Source: Emcibacter sp. SYSU 3D8 (GTDB lineage: Bacteria; Pseudomonadota; Alphaproteobacteria; SMXS01). Taken from it: a DNA stretch of 64,000 bases. Below, one piece after another: positions 1-11,178 of the stretch (its first letter is position 1; each line of letters opens with the position of its first letter). The translations under genes and the position numbers were made by a program. The stretch lies in contig NZ_JBBYXK010000002.1 in NCBI RefSeq assembly GCF_039655875.1, forward strand, positions 1-64,000, read 5' to 3'. The notes beneath the pieces are model-generated. The model worked only from the letters and a program-made list of their open reading frames with translations. It ran no database searches and was not told the origin of the DNA.

Positions 1-1
1 C

Positions 2-160
2 TTCTTCAAGCATGTCCTCTCGACCATCGCCATGGGCCGCTACGGCAAGCCCGAGGAAGTCGCCAACGTCATCGTCTTCCTGCTCTCCTCGGCGGCCAGC
101 TGGGTCACCGGCGTCAACGTCACCGTCGACGGCGGCCAGAACAAACGCGTCAAGTTCTAG
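2..160 (+). CDS. SDR-family oxidoreductase, C-terminal fragment
   Basis: The window opens inside this gene; only the last 52 codons are present, so its start and catalytic residues are outside. The visible part has the short-chain dehydrogenase/reductase C-terminus: [18 protein letters not shown], then [10 protein letters not shown], the usual ending after the last helix of the Rossmann fold. Such enzymes are NAD(P)-dependent oxidoreductases, but substrate cannot be inferred from this tail. It ends at a TAG 18 bp before a strong bidirectional terminator. Confidence 0.85.
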   Translation, partial: FFKHVLSTIAMGRYGKPEEVANVIVFLLSSAASWVTGVNVTVDGGQNKRVKF

Positions 161-178
161 AACCCGTCCGAGACTGCG

Positions 179-211
179 AAAACCGGGCTCGTATCACCGA
201 GCCCGGTTTTT
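179..211 (+). terminator. Rho-independent terminator, probably bidirectional
   Basis: AAAACCGGGCTC, an 8-nt loop, GAGCCCGGTTTT and one more T form a 12-bp perfect stem with a T-tract on the plus strand and, by symmetry, an A-tract that gives a T-tract on the minus strand. It lies between two convergent genes, the SDR ending at 160 and the small membrane-protein gene ending at 338, so it can end both transcripts. Confidence 0.9.
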
Positions 212-337
212 CATGGGCGGCACGAGGCCATGCTCGCTTGGCCTCTCCGGCGGGAGGGCGTCACGTCATCGCATTGGCGGCGGCGGCCGGCCCACCGGCC
301 AGCAAACACACCCCGACCCGCCACCGGCCAAACGACG

Positions 338-517
338 TCAGGCCGCCTCGCGGTGATGGTGGTTGTCCTGGTAAACGGGACTGTGGTCTTCCTCCCACGA
401 CGCCATGATCGCGTCGCGCTGTTTCAGATAGCTGCGGAACTGGGACACGATCCATCCCATCACCAGGAAGGTGAAGGCGAGGACGGGAACGACAAGCACC
501 ATTTCGGCATGCAACAT
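338..517 (-). CDS. Small single-pass membrane protein, unknown function
   Basis: A 59-residue protein. The reading frame is open further upstream, but the ATG at 517 is chosen because GGAG lies 6 bases before it; the in-frame ATG at 529 has no good ribosome-binding site. Residues about 5-25 (VLVVPVLAFTFLVMGWIV) form one transmembrane helix, followed by a basic QFRSYLKQRD stretch and a soluble tail rich in acidic residues and His (DNHHHREAA). I do not recognise a family. An FNR/CRP-like box lies about 60 bp upstream, suggesting control by oxygen or redox state and perhaps a role beside a respiratory complex; that is inference. Its 3' end faces the terminator at 179-211. Confidence 0.6.
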   Translation of the reverse strand: MLHAEMVLVVPVLAFTFLVMGWIVSQFRSYLKQRDAIMASWEEDHSPVYQDNHHHREAA

Positions 518-574
518 GGCTGACTCCATCCAGGTAAGATGGAGGGAGCATCGGCCAGCCCCGGCCGGGCGGCA

Positions 575-588
575 TTGATCGCAGTCAA
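575..588 (-). promoter_or_regulatory. FNR/CRP-family-like binding site
   Basis: TTGATCGCAGTCAA differs at one base from the FNR consensus TTGAT-N4-ATCAA and sits within the slightly longer palindrome ATTGAT-cgcag-TCAAT. Its centre is about 65 bp before the start of the small membrane-protein gene, a position compatible with activation. uvrB ends at 622 upstream, so the site lies in a true intergenic gap. Other CRP-fold regulators of this class (Dnr, FixK, NnrR) bind the same sequence. Confidence 0.5.
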
Positions 589-621
589 TCGGCCCGCATG
601 GCCCGCCGCGCCAGGATCGCC

Positions 622-2808
<2,187 letters not shown>

Positions 2809-2885
2809 GGACTGGTTATATGGCGATGCTAGGGTGTATTTCGAGTCCTCGATTGCCGCTTGAACGCAAGGATGCTCAAGCGTAG

Positions 2886-4136
<1,251 letters not shown>

Positions 4137-4150
4137 GCAGCCAGGAAATG

Positions 4151-4834
4151 ATGGAGCGGGAACCCTCGCCGTTCCCGCTCCTTTCACCGCCGAAGCTGGT
4201 CATCTTCGACTGCGACGGCGTGCTGGTTGATTCGGAGGCGATCGGCGACCGTGTGATCGCCGACCTGCTCTCGCTGCAGGGCGTCGCCGTCGCGGCGGGC
4301 GACATCTCGGCCCGCTACATGGGTCTCACCATGCAGGCCGTCGTCGAGGACGTGAACCGCCGCTACGACCTGTCGCTGGGAAGCGACTGGCTCGAAGAGG
4401 TGCGCGTCGCAACCGAAGCGGCGTTCCACGCCGGGCTTGAGCCGATCCCGCATGTGAAGGAACTGATTGTCGCGCTAGAAGCCGCCGGCATACCGATTTG
4501 CGTCGGCTCCAATGGCTCGGTTTCCAAGATGAACACCAGCCTGGGCATCACCGGCCTGCTATCGCATTTCGAGGGCAGGCTGTTCAGCGGCCAGGACATG
4601 AAGCGCGGCAAGCCCTTCCCCGACCTGTTCCTTCACGCGGCCAAGGTCATGGGCGCGGCGCCCGAAGACTGCATGGTGATCGAGGACAGCGCCGCCGGCC
4701 TGAAGGCGGCGATGGCGGCCGGCATGAAGGCACTGGCCTATGTCGCCAGCCCGGCGCACGCGCCTGCCGATCTATCCGGCGGCCATCCCATTGGTGATAT
4801 GCGGCAGGTCCCGGCGCTGCTCGGGTTCGCCTAG
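4151..4834 (+). CDS. HAD-superfamily phosphatase (subfamily IA)
   Basis: A hydrolase of small phosphorylated metabolites that uses an aspartyl-phosphate intermediate. Motif I is VIFDCDGVLVDSE (Asp20, Asp22), the motif II Ser/Asn sits in ICVGSNGS, the motif III Lys in KRGKPFPDLF, and motif IV in VIEDSAAGLKAA. This resembles the beta-phosphoglucomutase/phosphoglycolate phosphatase group, but the substrate is unknown. ATG 4151 is preferred over ATG 4148 because AGGA is then correctly spaced. The first 10 codons encode a strong terminator-like hairpin. The last 44 codons are repeated, diverged, at 5995-6141 beyond the kinase gene. Confidence 0.88.
   Translation: MEREPSPFPLLSPPKLVIFDCDGVLVDSEAIGDRVIADLLSLQGVAVAAGDISARYMGLTMQAVVEDVNRRYDLSLGSDWLEEVRVATEAAFHAGLEPIPHVKELIVALEAAGIPICVGSNGSVSKMNTSLGITGLLSHFEGRLFSGQDMKRGKPFPDLFLHAAKVMGAAPEDCMVIEDSAAGLKAAMAAGMKALAYVASPAHAPADLSGGHPIGDMRQVPALLGFA
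4153..4184 (+). terminator. Terminator-like hairpin overlapping the HAD gene start
   Basis: GGAGCGGGAAC, 7-nt loop, GTTCCCGCTCC, then TTT: an 11-bp perfect stem 16 bp after the aminotransferase stop. It may end that transcript, yet it also encodes residues 2-12 of the HAD protein, so it could occlude the start or attenuate read-through. The short T-run makes full termination uncertain. Confidence 0.55.
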
Positions 4835-4894
4835 ACGCATTGTCCTCCCGTGCGAATTGGTACAATGCAGGCGCCGATCTGCTATTGTGCCGCC

Positions 4895-6001
4895 ATGGCT
4901 GCAACGCTTGAAGCCGAAATGGAGCAGCGTTTGAACCCTCCCATCGACACCCCGCACCCTTTCACCAAGGTCGCCGATGCACACCTGCTGGCGCAGGCGA
5001 TCGTGGACACGGTGCGCGAGCCCTTGCTGGTGCTCGATCAGGAGCTGCGCGTCGTCGCCGCCAGCCGATCCTTCTATGTCATCTTTCAGATGCAGCAGCA
5101 GGAGGTGGAAGGCCGCGCCATCTACATGCTTGGAAACGCCAAGTGGGATATTCCCGAGCTTCGCGTGCTGCTCGAGCAGATTCTCCCCGAGCAATCGGTC
5201 ATGGAAGGCTATCAGGTCGAGCACGACTTCGCGGGCACAGGCCATCGCATCATGCTGCTGAACGCCCGCAGCGTGTACTTCGAGAGCAGTGCGGAACGCC
5301 TGATCCTGCTCGCCATGGAAGACGTGACGGAATGGCGCGCCGCAGAACGGCTGGCCCAGGACATGCTGCAACAGTCCAAGATGCTGCTCCAGGAAATGCA
5401 GCACCGTGTCGCGAACAGCCTGCAGATCATCGCCAGCATCCTGATGCTGAAGGCACGCAGGGTGCAGTCCGAGGAAACCCGCCTGCACCTGCGCGATGCC
5501 CACCAGCGGGTGATGTCGGTCGCCGCCGTCCAGGAACAGCTCCAGGCGTCCGCACATGGCGACTCCATCGAGCTGGCGCCTTACCTGAACCGGTTGTGCG
5601 AAACCCTTGCGGGATCGATGATCGGTGATGCCCGGCCCATAGCCCTGCTGGTCCGCGCACAGGCCGGCACCGCCCTGTCGCACGAGGCAGTCAGTATCGG
5701 CCTCATCGTCACCGAACTGGTCATCAACGCGCTCAAGCATGCCTTTCCCGATGATACGCCCGGTGCGGAGATTATCGTCTCCTATGACACCAACGATACC
5801 GGCTGGCGGCTCTCGGTCACCGACAACGGTTGCGGCAAGGCGCCTGCCGCCGACGGGGCGAAAGCGGGGCTTGGCACAAGCCTTGTCGATGCGCTCAGCA
5901 ATCAGCTTGATGCCAGTGTGGGCGTGTCGAGCAGCCCCAAGGGAACGCGGGTTACGATCACCCACAGCATCTTCACGCCCCAGCTGTCCGACGCGGCCTG
6001 A
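4895..6001 (+). CDS. PAS-HisKA_2 family sensor histidine kinase
   Basis: A cytoplasmic two-component sensor with no membrane segment. Residues about 25-150 form a PAS-like sensing region. The dimerisation/phosphoacceptor helix is HisKA_2-type, EMQHRVANSLQIIASIL, with His170. The ATPase domain has N-box ELVINALKHAF (274-284), G1 DNGCGK (310-315) and G2 GLGTSLVDAL (325-334). Kinases of this type often feed the PhyR general stress pathway in alphaproteobacteria; no response regulator is adjacent, so the partner is unknown. The start is uncertain: the frame opens at GTG 4850, and ATG 4919 is another choice; TACAAT at 4861-4866 could be a -10 element favouring 4895. Its TGA stop lies inside sequence derived from a HAD gene. 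Confidence 0.85.
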   Translation: MAATLEAEMEQRLNPPIDTPHPFTKVADAHLLAQAIVDTVREPLLVLDQELRVVAASRSFYVIFQMQQQEVEGRAIYMLGNAKWDIPELRVLLEQILPEQSVMEGYQVEHDFAGTGHRIMLLNARSVYFESSAERLILLAMEDVTEWRAAERLAQDMLQQSKMLLQEMQHRVANSLQIIASILMLKARRVQSEETRLHLRDAHQRVMSVAAVQEQLQASAHGDSIELAPYLNRLCETLAGSMIGDARPIALLVRAQAGTALSHEAVSIGLIVTELVINALKHAFPDDTPGAEIIVSYDTNDTGWRLSVTDNGCGKAPAADGAKAGLGTSLVDALSNQLDASVGVSSSPKGTRVTITHSIFTPQLSDAA

Positions 6002-6141
6002 AGGCGGCGCAGGCGGCCGGCATGAAGGCGCTGGCCTATGTCGTCAGCCCGGCGCACCAGCCCGCCGAGCTTTCCGCCGGCCATCCGTTCTGCGACATGC
6101 GCTTGGTACCGGAGTTGCTGGGGATAAACCCAGCCGACTGA
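5995..6141 (+). pseudogene. Truncated second copy of the HAD phosphatase 3' end
   Basis: Read in its own frame this gives GLKAAQAAGMKALAY, then SPAHQPAELSAGHPF and a TGA after 48 codons. It aligns with the C-terminus of the HAD protein ending at 4834, with about 34 of 44 residues identical by eye. It has no start codon or upstream HAD sequence; the kinase gene runs straight into it, and the two share CGGCCTGAAGG at the junction. It is therefore a remnant of a diverged tandem paralogue most of which was lost when the kinase sequence arrived, or the scar of a recombination between two HAD genes. Confidence 0.8.
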
Positions 6142-6223
6142 CTGTCAGGTGTCGACAAAATAGTTGATCGCCCGAAATGTTCTGTTTATGTTCTTGACCG
6201 CGCCAGGACATTTGGGGGCGATC

Positions 6224-7012
6224 ATGTTGTCGAAGCTCATTTCCGTTATCAGGGGCGAGCGCCAGCCGCAGCCCTTTGACCGAGACCGGTGGGAAGCCGC
6301 CATGTCAAAGGCGGTGTATTCGATGGAGGCCCACCAACTCAGACAGGCGCGGGCAGGATTAAGCCGACTGCTGACTGACGATATGCCGGATGACTGCCGC
6401 CTGCAGACCAACTACTACCTCGGCATGACCATGTTGTGGCAGGGCGAAACGGAGCAGGCCGAATCGATGCTCGAACGTACCGCAGATCTCGCCGAGGCCC
6501 TCGGCGACCTCTCGCGCGCGGTCAGCCCCCTCAACATGTGGGCAAAAAGCCTGGAGATACGCGGCGAGTCCGATGCGGCAGCCCCGGTCCGCGAACGCCA
6601 TCTGAAGATCACTTCGGCAGTGGACCATTTGGCTTGGACCGTGGATGCGGGCACAGGCGACGTCATCCACACCCACGGCAATATCCGTTTCCCTACGTCG
6701 TTCGGAGCGCTGCTGCGCGCGGAGCGCAGCTTCGAGGCGTCCGACGGCATGGACGGCACCATTTTCTACAGGACCGAATTGCCGCGCCGCCTCGAGGTGA
6801 GGGTGACGATCTGGATCGGCTCGCTCGATTGGGATCAGAGCCTTCATCGCTTGTCGGATGAGGCGGTATTGTGGCTAGGCATCGAGGGGGCCGACTTCCT
6901 GTACGGAAATTTCGAGGTGGGACAGCCGCTCCATACCGGCGTCCGCCGGCTTTGGCAGGATGTGGAAAGAGAGGGGGCCACCTGGAGGGTTGAGACCTTC
7001 TTCATCCCTTAG
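6224..7012 (+). CDS. Unrecognised protein with TPR-like N-terminal half
   Basis: 262 residues from ATG 6224, chosen because GGGGG lies 6 bases upstream; the frame opens earlier at 6164 without such a site. There is no signal peptide; after a short hydrophobic start (MLSKLISVI) the protein looks soluble. Residues about 20-125 are helical and amphipathic with TPR-like spacing (YYLGMTMLWQGETEQAESML, then AEALGDLSRAVSPLNMWAKS). The C-terminal half is mixed beta-rich (TGDVIHTHGNIRFP, RRLEVRVTIWIGS). I recognise no family and no catalytic motif. It sits in the scrambled patch between the HAD remnant and another coding-like tail. Confidence 0.6.
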   Translation: MLSKLISVIRGERQPQPFDRDRWEAAMSKAVYSMEAHQLRQARAGLSRLLTDDMPDDCRLQTNYYLGMTMLWQGETEQAESMLERTADLAEALGDLSRAVSPLNMWAKSLEIRGESDAAAPVRERHLKITSAVDHLAWTVDAGTGDVIHTHGNIRFPTSFGALLRAERSFEASDGMDGTIFYRTELPRRLEVRVTIWIGSLDWDQSLHRLSDEAVLWLGIEGADFLYGNFEVGQPLHTGVRRLWQDVEREGATWRVETFFIP

Positions 7013-7119
7013 GCGACACGCATATCGGCTTCCGCGTCGCGAGCGTCAAGGAGGACTACGATGAAGCGGATATCCTTGCCATGTTCGCCGAATTCGACTG
7101 GCCGAAGACATTTCCTTGA
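7012..7119 (+). pseudogene. Possible gene remnant, formylglycine-enzyme-like tail
   Basis: Just after the previous stop, a frame reads GDTHIGFRVAS followed by KEDYDEADILAMFAEFDWP and a TGA. HIGFRVA resembles the C-terminal end of SUMF1/formylglycine-generating-enzyme domains, and the codon pattern looks coding, but there is no start or upstream domain. Treat it as a possible 3' scar of a lost gene; chance resemblance is quite possible. Confidence 0.22.
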
Positions 7120-7152
7120 GCTGGCTCCCCCGGTCGGAAGGTCTCCAGACCG

Positions 7153-7692
7153 TCAGCTGACCGGCCGCTCCACCACATACACCACATGCCGGCTGAGCGG
7201 GTGGCCCACATGGAAGCGCGGGTGCTCGAAATCGAGGTCCAAGCGGTGGGTCATGCCGAGGCGGATCATCAGCCCCCACGACGGCGTGTTCGCGGGAACA
7301 GTCCACGCGGCGATCCGGTCACGCGGCGTGTTCTCCCAGCCCCATTCGATACTGGCGGCCGCCGCTTCCCTTGCGTAGCCCTTGCCCCATTCGGCTTCGG
7401 CCAGACGCCAGCCGATCTCCAGTTCGTCGATAAGGCCGGTGCCGGGAAGGCTCGAATAGCGCAGGCCGCAGAAACCGATGAGGCGTTCGTCGGCGCGCGT
7501 CTCCACCGCCCAGAAACACATACCCTGTTCGGCCTGCCGCGCGATCTGGCCGTCGACCACCGCGTCCATCGCCTCGCGCGTCATGACGCCGCCAAGGTGC
7601 CGCATCACGGCTTCCGTATTGGTCGCCGCCGCGAAGGCGGGCTTGTCCGCCTCGCGCCAAGGTCTGAGCCTGAGACGGTCGGTGACGATCAT
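7153..7692 (-). CDS. GNAT-family N-acetyltransferase (RimJ/RimL type)
   Basis: 179 residues from ATG 7692, overlapping the stop of the upstream gene as ATGA. It opens [13 protein letters not shown], the typical first strand of the RimJ/RimL-like Acetyltransf_3 group. The acetyl-CoA loop region [15 protein letters not shown] (about 101-115) carries a degenerate Q/R-x-x-G-x-A signature, and the protein ends with a beta-hairpin ([10 protein letters not shown]). Members acetylate alpha-amines of proteins or small amines; the acceptor here is unknown. The frame extends far upstream through the neighbouring gene, but that part is not GNAT-like. Confidence 0.88.
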   Translation of the reverse strand: MIVTDRLRLRPWREADKPAFAAATNTEAVMRHLGGVMTREAMDAVVDGQIARQAEQGMCFWAVETRADERLIGFCGLRYSSLPGTGLIDELEIGWRLAEAEWGKGYAREAAAASIEWGWENTPRDRIAAWTVPANTPSWGLMIRLGMTHRLDLDFEHPRFHVGHPLSRHVVYVVERPVS

Positions 7693-8633
7693 GCGGCCTC
7701 GCGGGCATTTTCGAAGCGCATCCAGCCGCTGCCCTTGTGGCCGAAGTCGAAGCGGCCCGGATGCAGGATCTCGGCGAGAATCTCGAGCGATTCGGCAAGG
7801 CGCGGGCCAGGCCGGTTGAAGTACTGGTTGCCATCCGTGACATAGACCCGGCCGGCACGCACGGCCTTGAGGCTGGTCCAGCCCGGCTTGCCGGTCAGCA
7901 ACGGCATCTCCTCCAGCACCCGGGGCATGTCGAAGCCGCAGGGCAGGATGGCGATGACATCCGGATCGGCGGCGCGGATCTGCTCCCAGGTCATCCACGG
8001 CGAGTGCTTGCCCGCCTCGCCGAAAAGGTTCACGCCGCCCGCCATCTCGACCAGTTCGGGCATCCAGTTGCCCGCCGCCATCAGCGGATCGATCCATTCG
8101 ATACAGGCGACGGTGGGCTTCGGCAGCCCGGCGCAGCGCTGCGTCACACCCCGCATCCGGGCTTTCAGTACGGCAATCAAAGCCGCGCCGTCTTCCGCGC
8201 AATCCAGCGCCGCCGCGACCCGTTCGATATCGGTCCAGGCGTCGGCCAGCGAGTCGGGCCGCAGCGACACGATATCCACGTCGCGGCCGGTCCAGTCGCA
8301 CAGTGCCGCCTCCACATCGGCCAGGCTGGCGGCGCAGACCTCGCACTGGTCCTGAGTGACGATCACGTCCGGGTCGATCCCGCGCAGCAGGTCCACGTCG
8401 ACCCGGTAAACGGACAGCCCTTCCTTGAGCAGAGTCTTGACCTGGGTGTCGATCTCCAGCGACGTGCCGTGCACGTCGAGCTTGGGTTCGGTCAGCCGGG
8501 GCAGCGATTCGACCGACCGCGGATAGTCGCATTCGTGGGACCGTCCCAGCAGCCAGTCACGCTTTCCCAGCGCGCAAACGATCTCGGTAGCGCTGGCGAT
8601 GAGCGAGACGACTCGCTTGGATGGGACCGGCAT
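7689..8633 (-). CDS. Cobalamin-binding-type protein, BtuF-like without signal peptide
   Basis: 314 residues, with the type III periplasmic-binding fold as in Btu[20 protein letters not shown] at the start, [14 protein letters not shown] in the middle and [18 protein letters not shown] in the second lobe. It has no secretion signal, which is usual for the cytoplasmic cobalamin-binding protein group found in many proteobacteria, whose exact role is unsettled. No btuC/btuD permease genes are nearby. It is translationally coupled to the downstream acetyltransferase. Confidence 0.82.
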   Translation of the reverse strand: MPVPSKRVVSLIASATEIVCALGKRDWLLGRSHECDYPRSVESLPRLTEPKLDVHGTSLEIDTQVKTLLKEGLSVYRVDVDLLRGIDPDVIVTQDQCEVCAASLADVEAALCDWTGRDVDIVSLRPDSLADAWTDIERVAAALDCAEDGAALIAVLKARMRGVTQRCAGLPKPTVACIEWIDPLMAAGNWMPELVEMAGGVNLFGEAGKHSPWMTWEQIRAADPDVIAILPCGFDMPRVLEEMPLLTGKPGWTSLKAVRAGRVYVTDGNQYFNRPGPRLAESLEILAEILHPGRFDFGHKGSGWMRFENAREAA

Positions 8634-8676
8634 CGTCTAATTCCTTGCTGTGGCGTGATGGGCGCACCAGATATTG

Positions 8677-8976
8677 ATGATGGCCTCACCGCAAGACAAT
8701 CCCGCCCAGGGCTTCACCGTCAAGAAAGTCGTGCTGCTTGGCACCGGCTGGATGCTGGTGATCGCGGGGCCGATTATCGGCATCCTGCCCGGTCCCGGCG
8801 GCATTCCGGTGGCTGCGGCCGGCCTGGTGATCATCCTCAGCCAGTCCTACACGGCCAAGCGCATGTTTATCCGGATGGAGCATCGATACCCCAGATTTCT
8901 CCGTCCCCTGCGGCGGTTCATCCGGCGCGGCAAGCCGGCGAAACAAGCCCGGGCGGACAAGCCCGCCAGCACATAG
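8677..8976 (+). CDS. Small PGPGW-family membrane protein
   Basis: About 99 residues. Two hydrophobic segments ([20 protein letters not shown] and [14 protein letters not shown]) flank [14 protein letters not shown], the conserved PGPGW-type turn of this putative transmembrane family. The C-terminus is strongly basic ([16 protein letters not shown]). The start is either ATG 8677 or 8680; no clear ribosome-binding site decides between them. Function is unknown. It is divergent from the cobalamin-binding gene. Confidence 0.75.
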   Translation: MMASPQDNPAQGFTVKKVVLLGTGWMLVIAGPIIGILPGPGGIPVAAAGLVIILSQSYTAKRMFIRMEHRYPRFLRPLRRFIRRGKPAKQARADKPAST

Positions 8977-9022
8977 CGCCCTGCCGATTCGCGCGCTTGC
9001 ATCCGGCGTTTCCGGGCCTATG

Positions 9023-9037
9023 TTGGAATCAGTCTAA
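9023..9037 (+). promoter_or_regulatory. Candidate iron-type operator upstream of dps
   Basis: TTGGA-ATCAG-TCTAA is an inverted repeat with one mismatch, reminiscent of the Irr iron-control element of alphaproteobacteria (TTAGAA/TTCTAA arms). It ends 19 bp before the dps start, within the probable leader. One imperfect palindrome is weak evidence. Confidence 0.25.
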
Positions 9038-9056
9038 TCTTTGGATGGAGCAGGAC

Positions 9057-9530
9057 ATGGGCATGGAAATCAACACCGGCATCCCCGAGAAGCAGCGCAA
9101 GGCCATCGCCGAAGGCCTGTCGCACGTGATGGCGGATACCTACACCCTCTATCTCAAGACACACAATTATCACTGGAACGTGACCGGCCCCATGTTCCAG
9201 ACCCTCCACCTGATGTTCGAGACCCAGTACACCGAACTGGCGCTGGCGGTCGATCTGGTCGCCGAGCGGATTCGGGCGCTGGGCGTCTACGCGCCAGGCA
9301 CCTACAAGTCGCTGGCCAAGCTCAGCGCCATCAAGGAAGAGGACGACGTTCCAAAGGCCGAGGACATGATCCGCAACCTGGTGAATGCGCATGAGACCCT
9401 GGTCCGTACCGCACGCTCGGTGTTCCCGCTGGCCGACAAGGCCCATGACGAGCCGACCGCCGACCTGCTGACCCAGCGCATGCAGGTTTCGGAAAAGAAC
9501 GCCTGGATGCTGCGCAGCCTGCTGGCCTGA
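9057..9530 (+). CDS. dps: Dps-family DNA-binding ferritin-like protein
   Basis: A 157-residue mini-ferritin that oxidises and stores iron and shields DNA in starvation or peroxide stress. ATG 9057 follows GGAG at good spacing and is preferred over ATG 9045 and 9063. The intersubunit ferroxidase residues are visible: His39 in THNYHWNV, His51, and Asp66/Glu70 in [14 protein letters not shown]. The four-helix bundle has the normal length, and there is no long Lys-rich N-terminal tail, so DNA binding may be weak. It is monocistronic. Confidence 0.95.
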   Translation: MGMEINTGIPEKQRKAIAEGLSHVMADTYTLYLKTHNYHWNVTGPMFQTLHLMFETQYTELALAVDLVAERIRALGVYAPGTYKSLAKLSAIKEEDDVPKAEDMIRNLVNAHETLVRTARSVFPLADKAHDEPTADLLTQRMQVSEKNAWMLRSLLA

Positions 9531-9693
9531 CCGGCGAGCGGGCCGGACCAGATCAACTGCCTGTCGCGGATATGCGCCGGAAGCCGGGTTGAGCCCTGCA
9601 CGCGCCCCTGCCCCGCCTCAAGCGGTTTCCAGAATCAGTCGAACGTCTATATAGAAGGCAGCCCAACAGGAAACCCTGAAGCCGAATCGGCCC

Positions 9694-10458
9694 ATGAACA
9701 CCAAAACGGTCAGGACAGCGCTGGTTACCGGCGCCGGCGCCCGCATCGGGCGCGCCATCGCTCTCGGCCTCGCCGAGCGCGGCTGGGCCGTGGCGGTGCA
9801 TTTCCACCAATCAGACCTGGCCGCCGAGGAAACCGTGCGCGACATCCAGCGCCACGGCGGCCACGCCGCAGCGGTGCCTGCGGACCTCGCCGACGAGGTG
9901 CAGGTGGAATCGCTGGTGACACGCGCGGCCGCCGCGCTGGGGCCGGTGACCTGTCTGGTCAACAACGCCTCGATTTTCGAGCGTGACGACGCGCTGACCG
10001 TCACCCGCGAGAGCTGGGACCGGCACATGGATATCAATCTGCGCGCCCCGCTGGTGCTCGCCCAGCAGCTTGCCGCCAACCTGCCAGATGACGAACCCGG
10101 CAACATCATCAACCTGATCGATCAGCGGGTATTGCGGCTGACGCCCCTGTTTACCTCCTACACGATCAGCAAGGCTGCGCTTTGGACCCTGACCCAGACA
10201 CTGGCGCAGGCGCTTGCGCCCCGAATTCGGGTCAACGCCATCGCGCCCGGACCCACATTGCCCAATGTCCGCCAGTCTCACGCGGATTTCGCGGCACAGG
10301 TGGCGGCGCTGCCGCTGGAGCGCGGACCCGCGCTCGATGAATTCGTCGCCGCCGTCTCCCTGATCCTGGACGCGCCTTCGATGACCGGCCAGATGATCGC
10401 ACTGGACGGCGGACAGCATCTGGCCTGGCAGACGCCTGACGTGATGGGAGCGGAATGA
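9694..10458 (+). CDS. Pteridine-reductase-like SDR (FolM/PTR1 type)
   Basis: 254 residues. The cofactor motif is TGAGARIG, i.e. TG-x3-R-x-G, the variant typical of pteridine reductases rather than the ordinary SDR TG-x3-G-x-G. The catalytic Tyr-Lys are in YTISKAAL, and the usual Ser is replaced by Asp in INLIDQRV, as in PTR1/FolM. It overlaps folB by ATGA, so the two are co-translated. A dihydromonapterin or dihydrofolate reductase role in NADPH-dependent pterin reduction fits both motif and context; substrate is inference. Confidence 0.8.
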   Translation: MNTKTVRTALVTGAGARIGRAIALGLAERGWAVAVHFHQSDLAAEETVRDIQRHGGHAAAVPADLADEVQVESLVTRAAAALGPVTCLVNNASIFERDDALTVTRESWDRHMDINLRAPLVLAQQLAANLPDDEPGNIINLIDQRVLRLTPLFTSYTISKAALWTLTQTLAQALAPRIRVNAIAPGPTLPNVRQSHADFAAQVAALPLERGPALDEFVAAVSLILDAPSMTGQMIALDGGQHLAWQTPDVMGAE

Positions 10459-10865
10459 GCAATCCCGATAACACCGTCGTTCCCTTCCGGGTCGCCGATG
10501 CCGACAGGCGCATCCGCCACGTCTTCGTACGGGACCTGATGCTCGACGGTCATATCGGCATCCATGCCCATGAGCAGGGAGTCGTCCAACGCCTGCGGAT
10601 CAACCTGGACCTGTCCGTGGTGGACCGGCACCCGCTGCCGGCCGATCACATCGCACATGTTGTCTGCTACCAGGAGGTCGTCGAGGCCACCACGGCGATC
10701 GTCGCGCGCGGCCATGTGAACCTGGTGGAGACACTGGCCGAGGAGATCGCCCAGGAAATCCTGGCCACTCCGGACGTGGTTACCGTGAGAGTCCGCGTGG
10801 AAAAGCTGGACGCGTTTGCGAACGTCGCTAGCGTGGGCGTTGAGATCGAGCGGACAAGTGCCTGA
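10455..10865 (+). CDS. folB: Dihydroneopterin aldolase
   Basis: 136 residues; converts 7,8-dihydroneopterin to 6-hydroxymethyl-dihydropterin and glycolaldehyde in folate synthesis, as an octamer of tunnelling-fold subunits. The family core is visible: VRDLMLDGHIGIHAHEQGVVQ with the substrate-region residues, VCYQEVVEATTAIV, and HVNLVETLAEEIAQEIL containing the conserved Glu that anchors the pterin. An N-terminal extension of about 20 residues precedes the domain. It is coupled to the pteridine-reductase-like SDR. Confidence 0.93.
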   Translation: MSNPDNTVVPFRVADADRRIRHVFVRDLMLDGHIGIHAHEQGVVQRLRINLDLSVVDRHPLPADHIAHVVCYQEVVEATTAIVARGHVNLVETLAEEIAQEILATPDVVTVRVRVEKLDAFANVASVGVEIERTSA

Positions 10866-11108
10866 AAAATGTCACAATTCATCCCATATCGCGGCGCAGC
10901 GGTCACATCATCTAAAGTTGTGCACACAGAGGGCTTAGCGCGCTTGACTCTCGATGGATTACAACACCGTTAAACTTCCATGACGCTTTCGGCTACAAAA
11001 GTCTTTTGTTTTCAATAGTTTGTATAATTTGCCTATAATTTGGGCAACCCGATGAGACTCCAAGGGTTCTGCGGCCCACACGCCCGCGCAGGGACCTTGT
11101 ACACAGAC

Positions 11109-11131
11109 TTATCCACAGAATCCGTGGATAG
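11109..11131. promoter_or_regulatory. Head-to-head DnaA-like boxes
   Basis: TTATCCACA at 11109-11117 is a perfect DnaA box, and 11123-11131 is a second, imperfect one in opposite orientation. Together they form the palindrome TATCCAC-N7-GTGGATA. Binding by DnaA or by a dimeric regulator are both possible. It lies about 95 bp before uvrC. Confidence 0.45.
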
Positions 11132-11178
11132 TACGCCGCGCCACAAATGGGGTATTGGGACACCCGATCAGACCTGTT

